From assembly GCF_029784135.1 (NCBI RefSeq), contig NC_073746.1, positions 186,563,983 through 186,627,982 on the forward strand: a stretch of DNA of 64,000 nt, read 5' to 3'. A program made the translations under genes and the position numbers. The first letter of the stretch is position 1; every line of letters starts with the position of its first letter. Below, piece after piece: positions 9,001 through 20,242 of the stretch. Below the pieces are notes generated by a model. The model worked only from the letters and a program-made list of their open reading frames with translations, had not been told where the DNA came from and did no database searches. Origin of the DNA: Toxorhynchites rutilus septentrionalis (Eukaryota; Arthropoda; Insecta; Diptera; Culicidae).

Positions 9001-9318
9001 CTGCGAAAAGGACATCAGCGCAGTGGAATTAATAACGAATAGAAAGAAAAAAATATTGAGAAAAAGGGAAGGACAACGCTAGTTAGCGTTGAAAACTCGA
9101 GAAGTGCATGAGCACAGCCGCCCCCTGAAGTAGTCGCCTAGATGTGGTCCCAGGGGGAATAAGGCAACGAGTAGAGGGCTTGGTTTTTGTGGGTGCGATC
9201 CCCACTCGACGTCTGGGTTAACCCTTCCCAGGTAAGGCTGGTAGAGCGTTCCCCACCTCTTTAAAAAAAATAAAAAATAAAAAAATTAAAAAAAAAGCAA
9301 AAGGCGGAAATGGAAAAA
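9001..9318 (+). other. 3' end and A-rich tail of the R1-type LINE
   Basis: Unique 3' sequence is followed from about 9265 by an A-rich tail interrupted by T (AAAAAAAATAAAAAATAAAA). The tail runs to about 9290 and then into AAGGCGGAAATGGAAAAA before the first R4-like copy. GGTGCGATCCC at about 9198 resembles a Pol III B box by one mismatch, but no A box was found. Confidence 0.5.
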
Positions 9319-10178
9319 GGTTCTCAAATGGGGATCAACATAGGGTAGGAGCCTGCCTGTTGGTCTCAAATGTTCCTATCTCACGCCTCCACGAAGATCA
9401 TATGACGACAGTTTTAGATCGGGCGTGAACTGGAAACACACACCTGGTCTTGGCTCCGAGAACGGGTGTCGAAAGTGGCTAAGTGAGGGGGTGCGAGCGA
9501 GTCAGAGCGCTATATCTCTCCCGGAGAAGGCCTCCCGGGTCATGGAGGCCTTGCCAACCCGCTGTCTCCCGGGCAAAGGAGATACACCCAATAAAATGGA
9601 GCTACGATCACGAAGAATAATTAGAATGCGATCACCCGAGGAGGGTCCCCGAACTGGAGCTGGTCCTGGAACGGGCGTAAGAGCGAGCGGCCAGCGGCTG
9701 GAGGGCGATGTGCAAGAGCGGGCCACCAGCCGGGTTCAACCCGAAGAGCTACCGCCACACGGAAACAGCAGCCATCGACATCACCCAAGAAACGCTGCGC
9801 CTACGAGACGTGTTGCGACTGCCAGACGACAGTCGTCCACACTTGCGGGTACCACTAGGCGCCGGATCATGTGGACACACGAAATGAATGAATTCGTGAT
9901 CCGCGCCTATTACATCTGCACTGCTTTGGAGACGGACATGAGCGGTCGCCCTCGAATACTGAGAAGGAATTGGCCGGCATCCAAAAGTCGGTCATCCTTA
10001 GCACCTGCGCGATTGTCCGACAATTTCTCGGTCAGGACTGAAACAGCACGAGCATGCAGATACGTGCATTCCGCAGAGCCTAGTCCCCCTTTGGCATTCA
10101 GAAGCCCGGGGGCAGGTGAAAATTCTGGCTAGGTTCGCCTAGTTAAGAAGTGAGATAAGTCTGCCAAACAAAAAAAAA
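9319..10178 (+). pseudogene. R4/R2-like LINE copy A, internally deleted
   Basis: The 5' 645 bp (9319-9963) and the last ~200 bp match copy C. The block equivalent to 13965-17181 (3217 bp) is missing, and the join lies at about 9963/9964. The deletion length is not a multiple of three, so the N-terminal frame from ATG 9596 runs into the wrong frame of the C-terminus and stops at 10132. Only the Myb-like start (MWTHEMNEF) is kept; the reverse transcriptase, zinc and endonuclease domains are gone. The 3' end is followed by a CCAAAC(A)n tail and then directly by copy B. It could be mobilised only in trans. Confidence 0.85.
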
Positions 10179-13100
10179 ACTACTACGCGATCTGGTATTC
10201 CATTACGACGAGGCGATCTCACAGTTCCGCGACACGGACCCTTTGTCGCGCCCCAGGATCCCGAAGTTACAGCATTCCCGCAGGCTGACAAGTGCAGTAA
10301 AGCTCATGAACGAGCACGTTCTTCCGCTGCACTTGGTTGATGCTGAGAACATGGAGGAGCTGCAACTTAAAGTTTACTGTGCTGCTGTGGCGACCGCCAA
10401 AAGTTTAGGATACCGTATTAGGCCAAGAGGCAGACTGCTCCAACATCTCCGTGAAAGGCGTGAGCCTCCATGGCGAAGGAGATTGGAGCAACGGATCCTA
10501 AACAAGCGCGCCGCAATTGGAAGACTGATGGCGTACAAAAGAGGCAGCAGATCGGCGAAATTATGTCGCCAAGTTGCTGTGATCGTGCGGCCTACTGAAC
10601 TTCGCCAGCTGGGAGCTCACCAGCTGACGGAAAAACTCGACACACTGGTACAGCAATTGAGCGTCCTTACAAAACGGCTGAAACGTTACTCTGACTCTGC
10701 AAAGCGCCAGGAACAAAATCGGATGTTCAGAGATAACGAGAAAGCGTTCTACGACCACATTAGCGACGAGAAGCCCGACTACCGCGAAGGTTTGCCAGAT
10801 ATTAGCGATGTGACGAACTTCTGGGCTGGTATCTGGGAGACCCCAGTAGAACATCGCGACGGGCAAATGTGGTTAAGACGGGAGGAGGAGAGTTGTGGTG
10901 AAATTGGAGAGATGCCAGCTATCATCGTCGGAGAGAACGATGTCCGCGAAGCCTCGCGGTACCTGAGGAACTGGGCAGCACCGGGCCCCGATGGTGTCCA
11001 GAACTTTTGGCACAAGAAGCTGACCGTCGCACATCCAAAGATAGCTGAGTGCTTCAACAAGGTGCTACGTGACCCACACAACCTTCCTGAATTCGCCACC
11101 CGTGGCGTCACATTCCTCCTCCCGAAAGACAGCAACACATTGAACCCATCAAAGTACAGACCGATAACGTGCCTATCGAGTCTGTACAAAATGCTGAGCA
11201 GCATAATTACCGCCAAAGTTTCTGCTCACTGCGAACAGCATCACATCATCGCAGAAGAGCAGAAAGGATGCAGGAAAAATACGCATGGCTGCAAAGACCA
11301 GGCCATCATCGACGCAGCCATAGTCGGCCAGGCGGTATATAACCAGCGGAACCTAAGTATGGCCTACATCGATTACAGGAAGGCTTATGACTCCATACCT
11401 CACTCGTTTCTCGTCCGGGTATTGGAGCTATACAAGATTGATCCCGTCGTCGTTAGGTTCCTGCAGCATGCGATGAGGCAGTGGAGCACGTCTCTGCACC
11501 TCAGTGATGGGGAAAATGTGTTGCAGTCTAGAACGCTGCAGATAAAGAGGGGGATATTCCAAGGCGACTCTTTCAGCCCGCTTTGGTTTTGTCTGGCACT
11601 GAACCCCCTCAGTAGGACGCTCAATAGAAACGGTCATGGCTATAAAATAAGGTATGGCGACGGCGCCCACGAAGAAGTGACCCATACCTTCTACATGGAT
11701 GATCTCAAGGTCTACGCTGATTCACGTCAGCGTCTAGGTGTAGCTATCCGGGTTGTCGAAGACATAAGCAGGGACATCTGCATGGAGTTCGGCCTCGACA
11801 AATGCCGCTGTGTCCATCTGCTGAAAGGGCAGCTTACCGAATCCGGAGGTTACGAGGTCTATGACGGCGAGTTCATAAGAGACATGGTTCGTGGCGAATC
11901 CTATAAATATCTTGGATTCCGACAGCTCACCGGGATTCGCCACTCCGACATCAAGACGGAGCTGCGAGACAAGTTCTTGAGTCGAGTGAACTGTGTCCTG
12001 AGGACTTTCCTCAACGCGGGGAACAAGGTACGCGCGATCAACACATTCGCGGTTCCCCTACTGACCTTCAGTTTTGGTGTAGTCAAATGGAGCAAAACTG
12101 ACCTATAGGACCTTGAGAGGAGGATGAGGAAAGCATTCAAAGAGGCCGGAATGCACCATCCTCAATCGGCACTGGAGAGAGTTTCACTGCCACGCAAAGA
12201 AGGGGGACTTGGAATAGTCGACATATCTGCACTGTGTGTTGCCCAGGTACGACAACTGCGCGAGTACTTCGCAGAACGCGCCAACCAAAACGCGCTATAC
12301 CGGGCTGTCTGCGCCGCCGACAGAGGATACAGCGCTCTGCACTTGGCGCAAGCGGAGTACCAACTCAACTGCAATCTGCAGACAGTGGAGGAGAAGATTG
12401 CAGCTTGGAAGCAGAAGGCAGTGCATGGTGCCCACCCCCATCAACTGGACCGGCCACACGTCGACAAGGCCGCATCTAATCTGTGGCTAACGCGTGGTGA
12501 ACTCTCTTCAGTAGTAGAAGCCGACATGATAGCCATCCAGGACAGGATAATGCCGACGAGAAACTGCAGGCGGTACGTCTGGCATCAAGACGTTGATGAC
12601 ATTTGCCGGATGTGCCATCAACCAGGTGAAAACATAGAGCACATTATGGGAGGCTGTCCCGTTTTGGCCAACGCAGCCTACACCGAGCGCCACAACAACG
12701 TGGCCCGTATTGTTCATCGACAACTGGCGCTCCAATGTGCTCTACTGGAAGACAACGTACCAAACTACCGGTACCTGCCTGCACCTGTCCTGGAAAATGA
12801 CCGTTTCAAGCTGTACTGGGATCGCACTGTTCTGACCGACCTCTCGATCCACCACAACCGCCCAGATATAATGGTTTACGACAAGAGCGACCGCAAAGTC
12901 ACCATCATCGATGTCGCTATTCCACTGAACCAGAATCTGGAGGAGACCCACGGTCGCAAAATCTGCAAGTACCGACCATTGGCCGTGGAGCTCAAGGAAC
13001 TGTGGGGGCTAAGGGAGGTCCCAAGAATTGTTCCAGTCGTTCTCTCTGGAACTGGAACTGTCCCGAAGACACTTCTGGAAGCGCTAAAGGTGTTGAACAT

Positions 13101-13315
13101 GGAGAAGGAATTGGCCGGCATCCAAAAGTCGGTCATCCTTAGCACCTGCGCGATTGTCCGACAATTTCTCGGTCAGGACTGAAACAGCACGAGCATGCAG
13201 ATACGTGCATTCCGCAGAGCCTAGTCCCCCTTTGGCATTCAGAAGCCCGGGGGCAGGTGAAAATTCTGGCTAGGTTCACCTAGTTAAGAAGTGAGATAAG
13301 TCTGCCAAAAAAAAA
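10178..13315 (+). pseudogene. R4/R2-like LINE copy B, 5'-truncated with one nonsense codon
   Basis: The sequence begins at the position equivalent to 14258 of copy C and runs at near-identity to the 3' end (offset 4080). The frame is open from the truncation to an in-frame TAG at 12106-12108, where copy C has GAG (a single G-to-T change). It then continues to the stop at 13182. RT motifs are intact before the nonsense codon, including APGPDGV, YRPITCL, AYIDYRKAYDS, FQGDSFSP and FYMDD. The zinc and PD..D endonuclease motifs follow it. Tail CCAAAAAAAAA, then 8 bp to copy C. Truncation plus nonsense make it inactive. Confidence 0.9.
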
Positions 13316-13323
13316 CTCAATTT

Positions 13324-16300
13324 GGTTCTCAAATGGGGATCAACATAGGGTAGGAGCCTGCCTGTTGGTCTCAAATGTTCCTATCTCACGCCTCCACGAA
13401 GATCATATGACGACATTTTTAGATCGGGCGTGAACTGGAAACACACACCTGGTCTTGGCTCCGAGAACGGGTGTCGAAAGTGGCTAAGTGAGGGGGTGCG
13501 AGCGAGTCAGAGCGCTATATCTCTCCCGGGGAAGGCCTCCCGGGTCATGGAGGCCTTGCCAACCCGCTGTCTCCCGGGCAAAGGAGATACACCCAGAAAA
13601 TGGAGCTACGTTCACGAAGAGTAATTAGAATGCGATCACCCGAGGAGGGTCCCCGAACTGGAGCTGGTCCTGGAACGGGCGTAAGAGCGAGCGGCCAGCG
13701 GCTGGAGGGCGATGTGCAAGAGCGGGCCACCAGCCGGGTTCAACCCGAAGAGCTACCGCCACACGGAAACAGCAGCCATCGACATCACCCAAGAAACGCT
13801 GCGCCTACGAGACGTGTTGCGACTGCCAGACGACAGTCGTCCACACTTGTGGGTACCACTAGGCGCCGGATCATGTGGACACACGAAATGAATGAATTCG
13901 TGATCCGCGCCTATTACATCTACACTGCTTTGGAGACGGACATGAGCGGTCGCCCTCGAATACTAACAATGTTCGAGGAAGCGTATCCAGAATTCGTCGG
14001 GAGGCTTGATCAGAACGCGATGAACGCGAGGCGTAGAGCGATTGTACGCAACAATATGCTCTCCCAAATGCAAGTCGACGAGATCAAGCAGCAGGTGCAG
14101 AGAGAACTAAGCTCCAGAACAAGCAGAGCAAGCGATGTGTCGAGACGAAGTTCAGTACGGCTGAGCAATTCATTCGCGAGTGGGGCACGCGAATCAGCAC
14201 CAGTGGAGGCCACAGTACAACAACCCCCTGAGCCGGAAGATCCACAGCCAGATCAACAACTACTACGCGATCTGGTCTTCCATTACGACGAGGCGATTTC
14301 ACAGTTCCGCGACACGGACCCTTTGTCGCGCCCCAGGATCCCGAAGTTGCAGCATTCCCGCAGGCTGACAAGTGCAGTAAAGCTCATGAACGAGCACGTT
14401 CTTCCGCTGCACTTGGTTGATGCTGAGAACATGGAGGAGCTGCAATTGAAAGTTTACTGTGCTGCTGTGGCGACCGCCAAAAGTTTAGGATACCGTATTA
14501 GGCCAAGAGGCGGACTGCTCCAACATCTCCGTGAAAGGCGTGAGCCTCCATGGCGAAGGAGATTGGAGCAACGGATCCTAAACAAGCGCGCCGCAATTGG
14601 AAGACTGATGGCGTACAAAAGAGGCAGCAGATCGGCGAAATTATGTCGCCAAGTTGCTGTGATCGTGCGGCCTACTGAACTTCGCCAGCTGGGAGCTCAC
14701 CAGCTGACGGAAAAACTCGACACACTGGTACAGCAATTGAGCGTCCTAACTAAACGGCTGAAACGTTACTCTGACTCTGCAAAGCGCCAGGAACAAAATC
14801 GGATGTTCAGAGATAACGAAAAAGCGTTCTACGACCACATTAGCGACGAGAAGCCCGACTACCGCGAAGGTTTGCCAGATATTAGCGATGTGACGAACTT
14901 CTGGGCTGGTATTTGGGAGACCCCAGTACAACATCGCGACGGGCAAATGTGGTTAAGACGGGAGGAGGAGAGTTGTGGTGAAATTGGAGAGATGCCAGCT
15001 ATCATCGTCGAAGAGAACGATGTCCGCGAAGCCTCGCGGTACCTGAGGAACTGGGCAGCACCGGGCCCCGATGGTGTTCAGAACTTCTGGCACAAGAAGC
15101 TGACCGTCGCACATCAAAAGATAGCTGAGTGCTTCAACAAGGTGCTACGTGACCCACACAACCTCCCTGAATTCGCCACCCGTGGCGTCACATTCCTCCT
15201 CCCGAAAGACAGCAACACATTGAACCCATCAAAGTACAGGCCGATAACGTGCCTATCGAGTCTGTACAAGATATTAAGCAGCATCATAACCGCCAAAGTT
15301 TCTGCCCACTGCGAACAACACCATATCATCGCAGAAGAGCAGAAAGGATGCAGGAAAAATACGCATGGCTGCAAAGACCAGGCCATCATCGACGCAGCCA
15401 TAGTCGGCCAGGCGGTATATAACCAGCGGAACCTAAGTATGGCCTACATCGATTACAGGAAGGCTTATGACTCCATACCTCACTCGTTTCTCGTCCGGGT
15501 ATTGGAGCTCTACAAAATTGATCCCGTCGTCGTTAGGTTCCTGCAGCATGCGATGAGGCAGTGGAGTACGTCTCTGCACCTCAGTGATGGGGAAAATGTG
15601 TTGCAGTCTAGAACGCTGCAGATAAAGAGGGGGATATTCCAAGGCGACTCTTTCAGCCCGCTTTGGTTTTGTCTGGCACTGAACCCCCTCAGTAGGACGC
15701 TCAATAGAAACGGTCATGGCTATAAAATAAGGTATGGCGACGGCGCCCACGAAGAAGTGACCCATACCTTCTACATGGATGATCTCAAGGTCTACGCTGA
15801 TTCACGTCAGCGTCTAGGTGTAGCTATCCGGGTTGTCGAAGACATAAGCAGGGACATCTGCATGGAGTTCGGCCTCGACAAGTGCCGCTGTGTCCATCTG
15901 CTGAAAGGGCAGCTTACCGAATCCGGAGGTTACGAGGTCTATGACGGCGAGTTCATAAGAGACATGGTTCGTGGCGAATCCTATAAATATCTTGGATTCC
16001 GACAGCTCACCGGGATTCGCCACTCCGACATCAAGACGGAGCTGCGAGACAAGTTCTTGAGTCGAGTGAACTGTGTCCTGAGGACTTTCCTCAACGCGGG
16101 GAACAAGGTACGCGCGATCAACACATTCGCGGTTCCCCTGCTGACCTTCAGTTTTGGTGTAGTCAAATGGAGCAAAACTGACCTAGAGGACCTTGAGAGG
16201 AGGATGAGGAAAGCATTCAAAGAGGCCGGAATGCACCATCCCCAATCGGCACTGGAGAGAGTTTCACTGCCACGCAAAGAAGGGGGACTTGGAATAGTCG

Positions 16301-17384
16301 ACATATCTGCACTGTGTGTTGCCCAGGTACGACAACTGCGCGAGTACTTCGCAGAACGCGCCAACCAAAACGCGCTATACCGGGCTGTCTGCGCCGCCGA
16401 CAGAGGATACAGCGCTCTGCACTTGGCGCAAGCGGAGTACCAACTCAACTGCAATCTGCAGACAGTGGAGGAGAAGATTGCAGCTTGGAAGCAGAAGGCA
16501 GTGCATGGTGCCCACCCCCATCAACTGGACCGGCCACACGTCGACAAGGCCGCATCTAATCTGTGGCTAACGCGTGGTGAACTCTCTTCAGTAGTAGAAG
16601 CCGACATGATAGCCATCCAGGACAGGATAATGCCGACGAGAAACTGCAGGCGGTACGTCTGGCATCAAGACGTTGATGACATTTGCCGGATGTGCCATCA
16701 ACCAGGTGAAAACATAGAGCACATTATGGGAGGCTGTCCCGTTTTGGCCAACGCAGCCTACACCGAGCGCCACAACAACGTGGCCCGTATTGTTCATCGA
16801 CAACTGGCGCTCCAATGTGCTCTACTGGAAGACAACGTACCAAACTACCGGTACCTGCCTGCACCTGTCCTGGAAAATGACCGTTTCAAGCTGTACTGGG
16901 ATCGCACTGTTCTGACCGACCTCTCGATCCACCACAACCGCCCAGATATAATGGTTTACGACAAGAGCGACCGCGAAGTCACCATCATCGATGTCGCTAT
17001 TCCACTGAACCAGAATCTGGAGGAGACCCACGGTCGCAAAATCTGCAAGTACCGACCATTGGCCGTGGAGCTCAAGGAACTGTGGGGGCTAAGGGAGGTC
17101 CCAAGAATTGTTCCAGTCGTTCTCTCTGGAACTGGAATTATCCCGAAGACACCTCTGGAAGCGCTAAAGGTGTTGAACATCGAGAAGGAATTGGCCGGCA
17201 TCCAAAAGTCGGTCATCCTTAGCACCTGCGCGATTGTCCGACAATTCCTCGGTCAGGACTAAAACAGCACGAGCATGCAGATACGTGCATTCCGCAGAGC
17301 CTAGTCCCCCTTTGGCATTCAGAAGCCCGGGGGCAGGTGAAAATTCTGGCTAGGTTCGCCTAGTTAAGAAGTGAGATAAGTCTG
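13324..17384 (+). mobile_element. R4/R2-like LINE copy C, complete element
   Basis: The 5' end (GGTTCTCAAATGGGGATC) is shared exactly with copy A at 9319, so it probably marks the true element start. The 3' end (GTGAGATAAGTCTG) is shared by all three copies. It has 276 bp of 5' UTR, one ORF, and about 122 bp of 3' UTR. Unlike A and B, no CCAAA(A)n tail follows; the next bases are ATAAGTG. A, B and C stand head to tail with 0-8 bp between them. Confidence 0.88.
13600..17262 (+). CDS. R4/R2-like LINE single ORF: RT with restriction-like endonuclease
   Basis: An uninterrupted 1220-aa ORF starts at ATG 13600. After a basic, proline/arginine-rich N-terminus, residues 88-150 form a Myb/SANT-like DNA-binding segment (W93). 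The RT occupies roughly 450-800: APGPDGVQ, KYRPITCLSS, AYIDYRKAYDS, IFQGDSFSP and YMDD at 725-728, with Y-M instead of the commoner F-A. A CCHC motif lies at 1029-1046 (CRMC...H...C). A restriction-like endonuclease follows: PD at 1115-1116, D1131, K1147/K1150, Y1151. This layout defines the R2/R4/NeSL lineage with one ORF and no APE domain. There is no N-terminal R2-type zinc finger, so R4/Dong-like is the better guess. Potentially active. Confidence 0.9.
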   Translation: MELRSRRVIRMRSPEEGPRTGAGPGTGVRASGQRLEGDVQERATSRVQPEELPPHGNSSHRHHPRNAAPTRRVATARRQSSTLVGTTRRRIMWTHEMNEFVIRAYYIYTALETDMSGRPRILTMFEEAYPEFVGRLDQNAMNARRRAIVRNNMLSQMQVDEIKQQVQRELSSRTSRASDVSRRSSVRLSNSFASGARESAPVEATVQQPPEPEDPQPDQQLLRDLVFHYDEAISQFRDTDPLSRPRIPKLQHSRRLTSAVKLMNEHVLPLHLVDAENMEELQLKVYCAAVATAKSLGYRIRPRGGLLQHLRERREPPWRRRLEQRILNKRAAIGRLMAYKRGSRSAKLCRQVAVIVRPTELRQLGAHQLTEKLDTLVQQLSVLTKRLKRYSDSAKRQEQNRMFRDNEKAFYDHISDEKPDYREGLPDISDVTNFWAGIWETPVQHRDGQMWLRREEESCGEIGEMPAIIVEENDVREASRYLRNWAAPGPDGVQNFWHKKLTVAHQKIAECFNKVLRDPHNLPEFATRGVTFLLPKDSNTLNPSKYRPITCLSSLYKILSSIITAKVSAHCEQHHIIAEEQKGCRKNTHGCKDQAIIDAAIVGQAVYNQRNLSMAYIDYRKAYDSIPHSFLVRVLELYKIDPVVVRFLQHAMRQWSTSLHLSDGENVLQSRTLQIKRGIFQGDSFSPLWFCLALNPLSRTLNRNGHGYKIRYGDGAHEEVTHTFYMDDLKVYADSRQRLGVAIRVVEDISRDICMEFGLDKCRCVHLLKGQLTESGGYEVYDGEFIRDMVRGESYKYLGFRQLTGIRHSDIKTELRDKFLSRVNCVLRTFLNAGNKVRAINTFAVPLLTFSFGVVKWSKTDLEDLERRMRKAFKEAGMHHPQSALERVSLPRKEGGLGIVDISALCVAQVRQLREYFAERANQNALYRAVCAADRGYSALHLAQAEYQLNCNLQTVEEKIAAWKQKAVHGAHPHQLDRPHVDKAASNLWLTRGELSSVVEADMIAIQDRIMPTRNCRRYVWHQDVDDICRMCHQPGENIEHIMGGCPVLANAAYTERHNNVARIVHRQLALQCALLEDNVPNYRYLPAPVLENDRFKLYWDRTVLTDLSIHHNRPDIMVYDKSDREVTIIDVAIPLNQNLEETHGRKICKYRPLAVELKELWGLREVPRIVPVVLSGTGIIPKTPLEALKVLNIEKELAGIQKSVILSTCAIVRQFLGQD

Positions 17385-18883
17385 ATAAGTGAATTGATCT
17401 ATTTACGTGTGCTTTGCTCTTCTCTCGCAAACACTATTACCCCATTTTTACACGAGGGTTTACCTATACTACTACAATGGCTAGCTTCCACCTTCACCTT
17501 AACCGCAGTACATTATGACCACTAGAATTAAGGAAAGGAAAAATATAAATGTATACTAGTAACAATACAGTTAGGAATTTGACTCCTTTAAACTTATACG
17601 ATATAACGATTTACGATTAAAAAAAAAAAGTTCTCGCGTATGGACTATTTATATGTTCTGTTTTTAGAATTTAAAAAAATACGTTTTTGAGAAAAAAATT
17701 ATTTCACTTTTTGTAGTAATGTTTTCTCAGTGTTACTTTTTTGAAAATATTTTTTATGAAAATTTAGAAAATTTGCTACATTTCATTCTTTGATTAAAGT
17801 TTTACAGGTATTATAGTTTTTGTAAAAAAATAAGAAAAAATCGTTGGTCCTTTTCAAAAAGTATTATATAATTCTCTTTTGATGTTTTTAAGTATGCAAG
17901 GTAGCTGACTGTTCCAATTGATCAATACTCTTACACCCGCAACGGTTTACTACAATCTGAGATGGTGCGGCCAATGGCCAGTCGAATTGGCATGAAAATC
18001 GTCATATATTGGCATTACATTTTGTACTGGAAAGTAACTGCGAAACGCTAGCTAGCGACACATTGCTTATATACTCAAGAACGATATCTGCAACAGCAAA
18101 GTGCTAATATTTCGATGTTTAGGTACCCAATCATGGTATACAGTATTTGGTGTTTATGAGATAGACCCGAAAGATCATTTTCAATGTCTTATCAGAACTC
18201 TTGAAAGGGTTCAAAGTATTCAAAACAAATAAAACATGAAGAAGAAAGTTACGAATCGTTCATTCTGAGAGTCGCTTAGGATTTTGTACTTCTGGTACGA
18301 TTTGCGATTAAATGCTCCTCTAATTTACTCCAAATTTAGAAAGATCGGCTAGAAAAAATGGCTGAACGTATCAATATGAAACGTTTACAAATGTTGAGGG
18401 AATACACTAGGCTACAAATTTGCCCGTAAATATTAGAAATTACTGCGATATTTGCAGAATTACAGTGAATTTTGTAAAGCACTATAAAAATCCTGTTCTA
18501 GACACTTTTTTGAAATCGATGCAAAAAATGTAAATACATTTTTCTTCGTTAAAGTAATAAATTATCCTTGTGCAGAATTTATTGGAGTTTTCAAAACTAC
18601 CTTTCGATTTGCGGTGCAATGATTGTTTATTGAATAACTCATCATCAAAAAGAAGGGGTAATTTTTCATTCAAACTGAAATATGGGAAGGTCCTACAGGA
18701 ACGTTCCAGGAACCAAATGAAAGCCGGCTGATAAGGTTAATTGGATTTACTGTTGATTTGGTTATCAAAAAATTGTGTTAGCCCAGAATATTTTTTTATA
18801 ACAAAAAAAATCGATTTTTCATTTCTTTCAGATATTGTTGCCTACTACACCTACACACACCAAGATAAAAAATATGCACGTTC
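17385..18883. other. AT-rich DNA, nothing recognised
   Basis: Contains poly-A/poly-T runs and short ORFs without codon structure. No repeat partner was noticed elsewhere in the window. Confidence 0.5.
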
Positions 18884-18917
18884 TCAGGTACTAGAATATG
18901 CATATTCTAGTACCTGA
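18884..18917. repeat. Perfect 34-bp palindrome
   Basis: The half-site TCAGGTACTAGAATATG is followed without spacer by its exact reverse complement. No target duplication or terminal repeats of a larger element were found around it. It could be a cruciform or a residue of a foldback element. Confidence 0.8.
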
Positions 18918-20242
18918 AAGTTGTGGCTTCGAAATGATGTACATCCCATCAGTATGCGTTGATTTTTCACGAAATTGAAGCATGTCAAAAATTACTTAAA
19001 ATTTCCGACTTCGCACTCTGTTCCTCTAATTTTTTTGTCGAGTGTATGACTGAATAAATTGACCAACTAAACCCACAAGCGGGGTGAGTTTGTCAATATA
19101 TAGGACATGTCTATCATATAATAGGCATGTTCTTTTTGATCAAATAATAACCGTTTTACCATTAGAGGTTTCCTTCATTATTAATTAATTGATTAAATCA
19201 AAAGAGAAACAGTTTACAATTATCATGTTGTGGAGTAAACAAAAATTAAATTCTCATATGTTTTCTATCTGAAAACTACATAAAAATCCTCAAAAGTCTG
19301 GCTCGGCTTAGAATGGTACCTTTCGACTTTTTAATTGATAGCGTGGAATTCCGTTGTTGGAAATTAGCATTTCGTCTCTCTTTTATATAGCTGGCATCAG
19401 AATTCGGAATTTGATGCGCACAGCCGGTTTCTTGCTTGCATTTTTTTAACACTTGTACCATTCGCCCCTAAGGATATTGAAATTACCTCCAGGTATGCTA
19501 CATTACTCGATGCATTATTGTGAGTTCTGATATGTTAGCGTTTATGAAAATTAATGTTAATGAAAATTTTACAGCAAAAAATACGAATGTGGCAATTATA
19601 TTGCAAGTGGTTTGTGCGGTAATTGGTATCAGGTTGTCTCATTACAAATACACTGGGTTTAGCAGTAAAACACATGTTTTCTATATTTGTTTATAGCTTG
19701 CGTAGTGAAACCTAACCGGTATACCTAAAAATTTTATATGCGTTACTCTCAAACGAGCAATTTCTACAACAGTGCTATTCGTATGCCCAACTAGCCCCGC
19801 TGTTGTGTGACCAACTAGTCTCTCTATATACGAAAAAGAATATTCATGAAAATTCAATAAATATAATTTTAAAACGATTTCCTTTAACATTTAAAATCAA
19901 TACATACAATAAACCTTTGGTTTTACGCTAGAACCGATTTTTCTCATGATTATTAACCATTTTCAGAACAAATTTTATAATGCGCAAACAGTGAATGATT
20001 TTTGGAAAAATCGGCACCATATTCGTATTTTTAACCTACTTATTAAAAAGTTATATTGGAAATATACGAATGATTTATGCTACGGTTTTCAGTAATTCGT
20101 GTAGTTCAGTAATTATTTTTTTCTTCTGAAATTGAGCAAGGATAATTCAAAAAACATTATAATACAGTGGCTGGTTAGAAGGGTAAAAGCCTAAATGCCT
20201 GAAATCAAAAATCCGATAAAGTTATCAATACGGCAACGATGT
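18918..20242. other. AT-rich DNA, nothing recognised
   Basis: No gene or repeat is supported. Short ORFs are out of phase with any splice signal. Confidence 0.4.

Noticed and set aside
8217..9042. Several 65-105-codon ORFs in both strands
   Set aside because: All lie in the tandem-repeat array and repeat the same peptide pieces (ASSWRALPNR), so they are repeat shadows.
9190..9215. Pol III promoter or SINE in the R1-type tail
   Set aside because: Only a B-box-like GGTGCGATCCC is seen; no A box at the right distance.
13600..17262. Assignment of the array element to R2 and thus to the 28S rRNA target
   Set aside because: The ORF lacks the N-terminal R2 zinc fingers, the flanks are not rDNA, and three copies stand in each other's tails.
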